Positions 5,828-5,939 of a stretch of 5,939 nucleotides of DNA are shown piece by piece. The DNA is taken from positions 1 through 5,939 of the forward strand of contig JASLDQ010000333.1 in the NCBI GenBank assembly GCA_030151505.1, read 5' to 3'. Origin of the DNA: Chromobacteriaceae bacterium. Its GTDB lineage: Bacteria; Pseudomonadota; Gammaproteobacteria; Burkholderiales; Aquaspirillaceae. Made by a program: the position numbers and the translations under genes. The number at the start of each line of letters is the position of its first letter. The stretch's first letter is position 1. The notes under the pieces were generated by a model. The model was not told the origin of the DNA. It saw only the letters and a list, made by a program, of their open reading frames with translations, and searched no databases.

Positions 5828-5939
5828 ATGGATTATAGCGACAAGGTTCTTGACCACTACGAAAATCCGCGCAATGTCGGCTCGTTCGCGAAGGACGACG
5901 ACACCGTCGGCACCGGCATGGTCGGCGCGCCGGCCTGCG
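5828..5939 (+). CDS. iscU: Fe-S cluster scaffold protein IscU (N-terminal part)
   Basis: The frame begins MDYSDKVLDHYENPRNVGSF and is cut by the right edge after 37 complete codons of an expected 128 or so. It matches the invariant IscU N-terminus closely (E. coli MAYSEKVIDHYENPRNVGSF). The last complete codon is Cys37 of GMVGAPAC, the first of the three cluster-binding cysteines. IscU receives sulfur from IscS and builds [2Fe-2S] and [4Fe-4S] clusters for transfer by HscA/HscB. It starts 59 bp after iscS, with only a weak TGGA ribosome binding site (5814-5817, 10 nt spacing). iscA, hscB, hscA and fdx are expected beyond the window. Confidence 0.96.
   Translation, partial: MDYSDKVLDHYENPRNVGSFAKDDDTVGTGMVGAPAC

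Overview
The window is a stretch of housekeeping chromosome from a GC-rich betaproteobacterium. The protein sequences and the gene order (trmJ / suhB / ketoacyl synthase / cysE / iscR-iscS-iscU) fit Rhodocyclales such as Azoarcus, Thauera or Aromatoleum. That assignment is inference from recognition, not from a search. No mobile element, CRISPR array, tRNA or rRNA was seen.

Layout. A partial small reading frame runs off the left edge on the minus strand (1-77). Next on the same strand is trmJ (106-852), a tRNA ribose 2'-O-methyltransferase. suhB (1010-1801, plus) is divergent from trmJ. It encodes an inositol-monophosphatase-family protein that in E. coli is also a Nus-complex subunit. Their 157-bp spacer holds a plausible sigma70-type promoter for suhB, a terminator-like hairpin very early in the leader, and a boxA-like element just before the suhB ribosome binding site. 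suhB converges on a 373-residue ketoacyl-ACP synthase III-type enzyme (1877-2998, minus), and a strong symmetrical terminator (1820-1851) separates them. The 206-bp spacer 2999-3204 holds divergent candidate promoters for this synthase and for cysE.

The right half is the cysteine-to-Fe-S part. cysE (3205-3942) makes O-acetylserine, the precursor of cysteine. It is followed by the isc operon: iscR (4031-4513, the [2Fe-2S] repressor), iscS (4551-5768, cysteine desulfurase) and the first 37 codons of iscU (5828 to the right edge, scaffold). A very good type-1 IscR operator overlaps the -35 element of the isc promoter, so the usual negative feedback by holo-IscR is expected. Together cysE supplies cysteine, IscS takes sulfur from it, and IscU assembles clusters, while IscR senses cluster supply.

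Nothing here amounts to a new system. The points most worth a second look are the boxA-like site and early hairpin in the suhB leader (possible Nus-factor autoregulation), the linkage of a CysK-tail-less serine acetyltransferase to isc, and the variant motif 2 of TrmJ.
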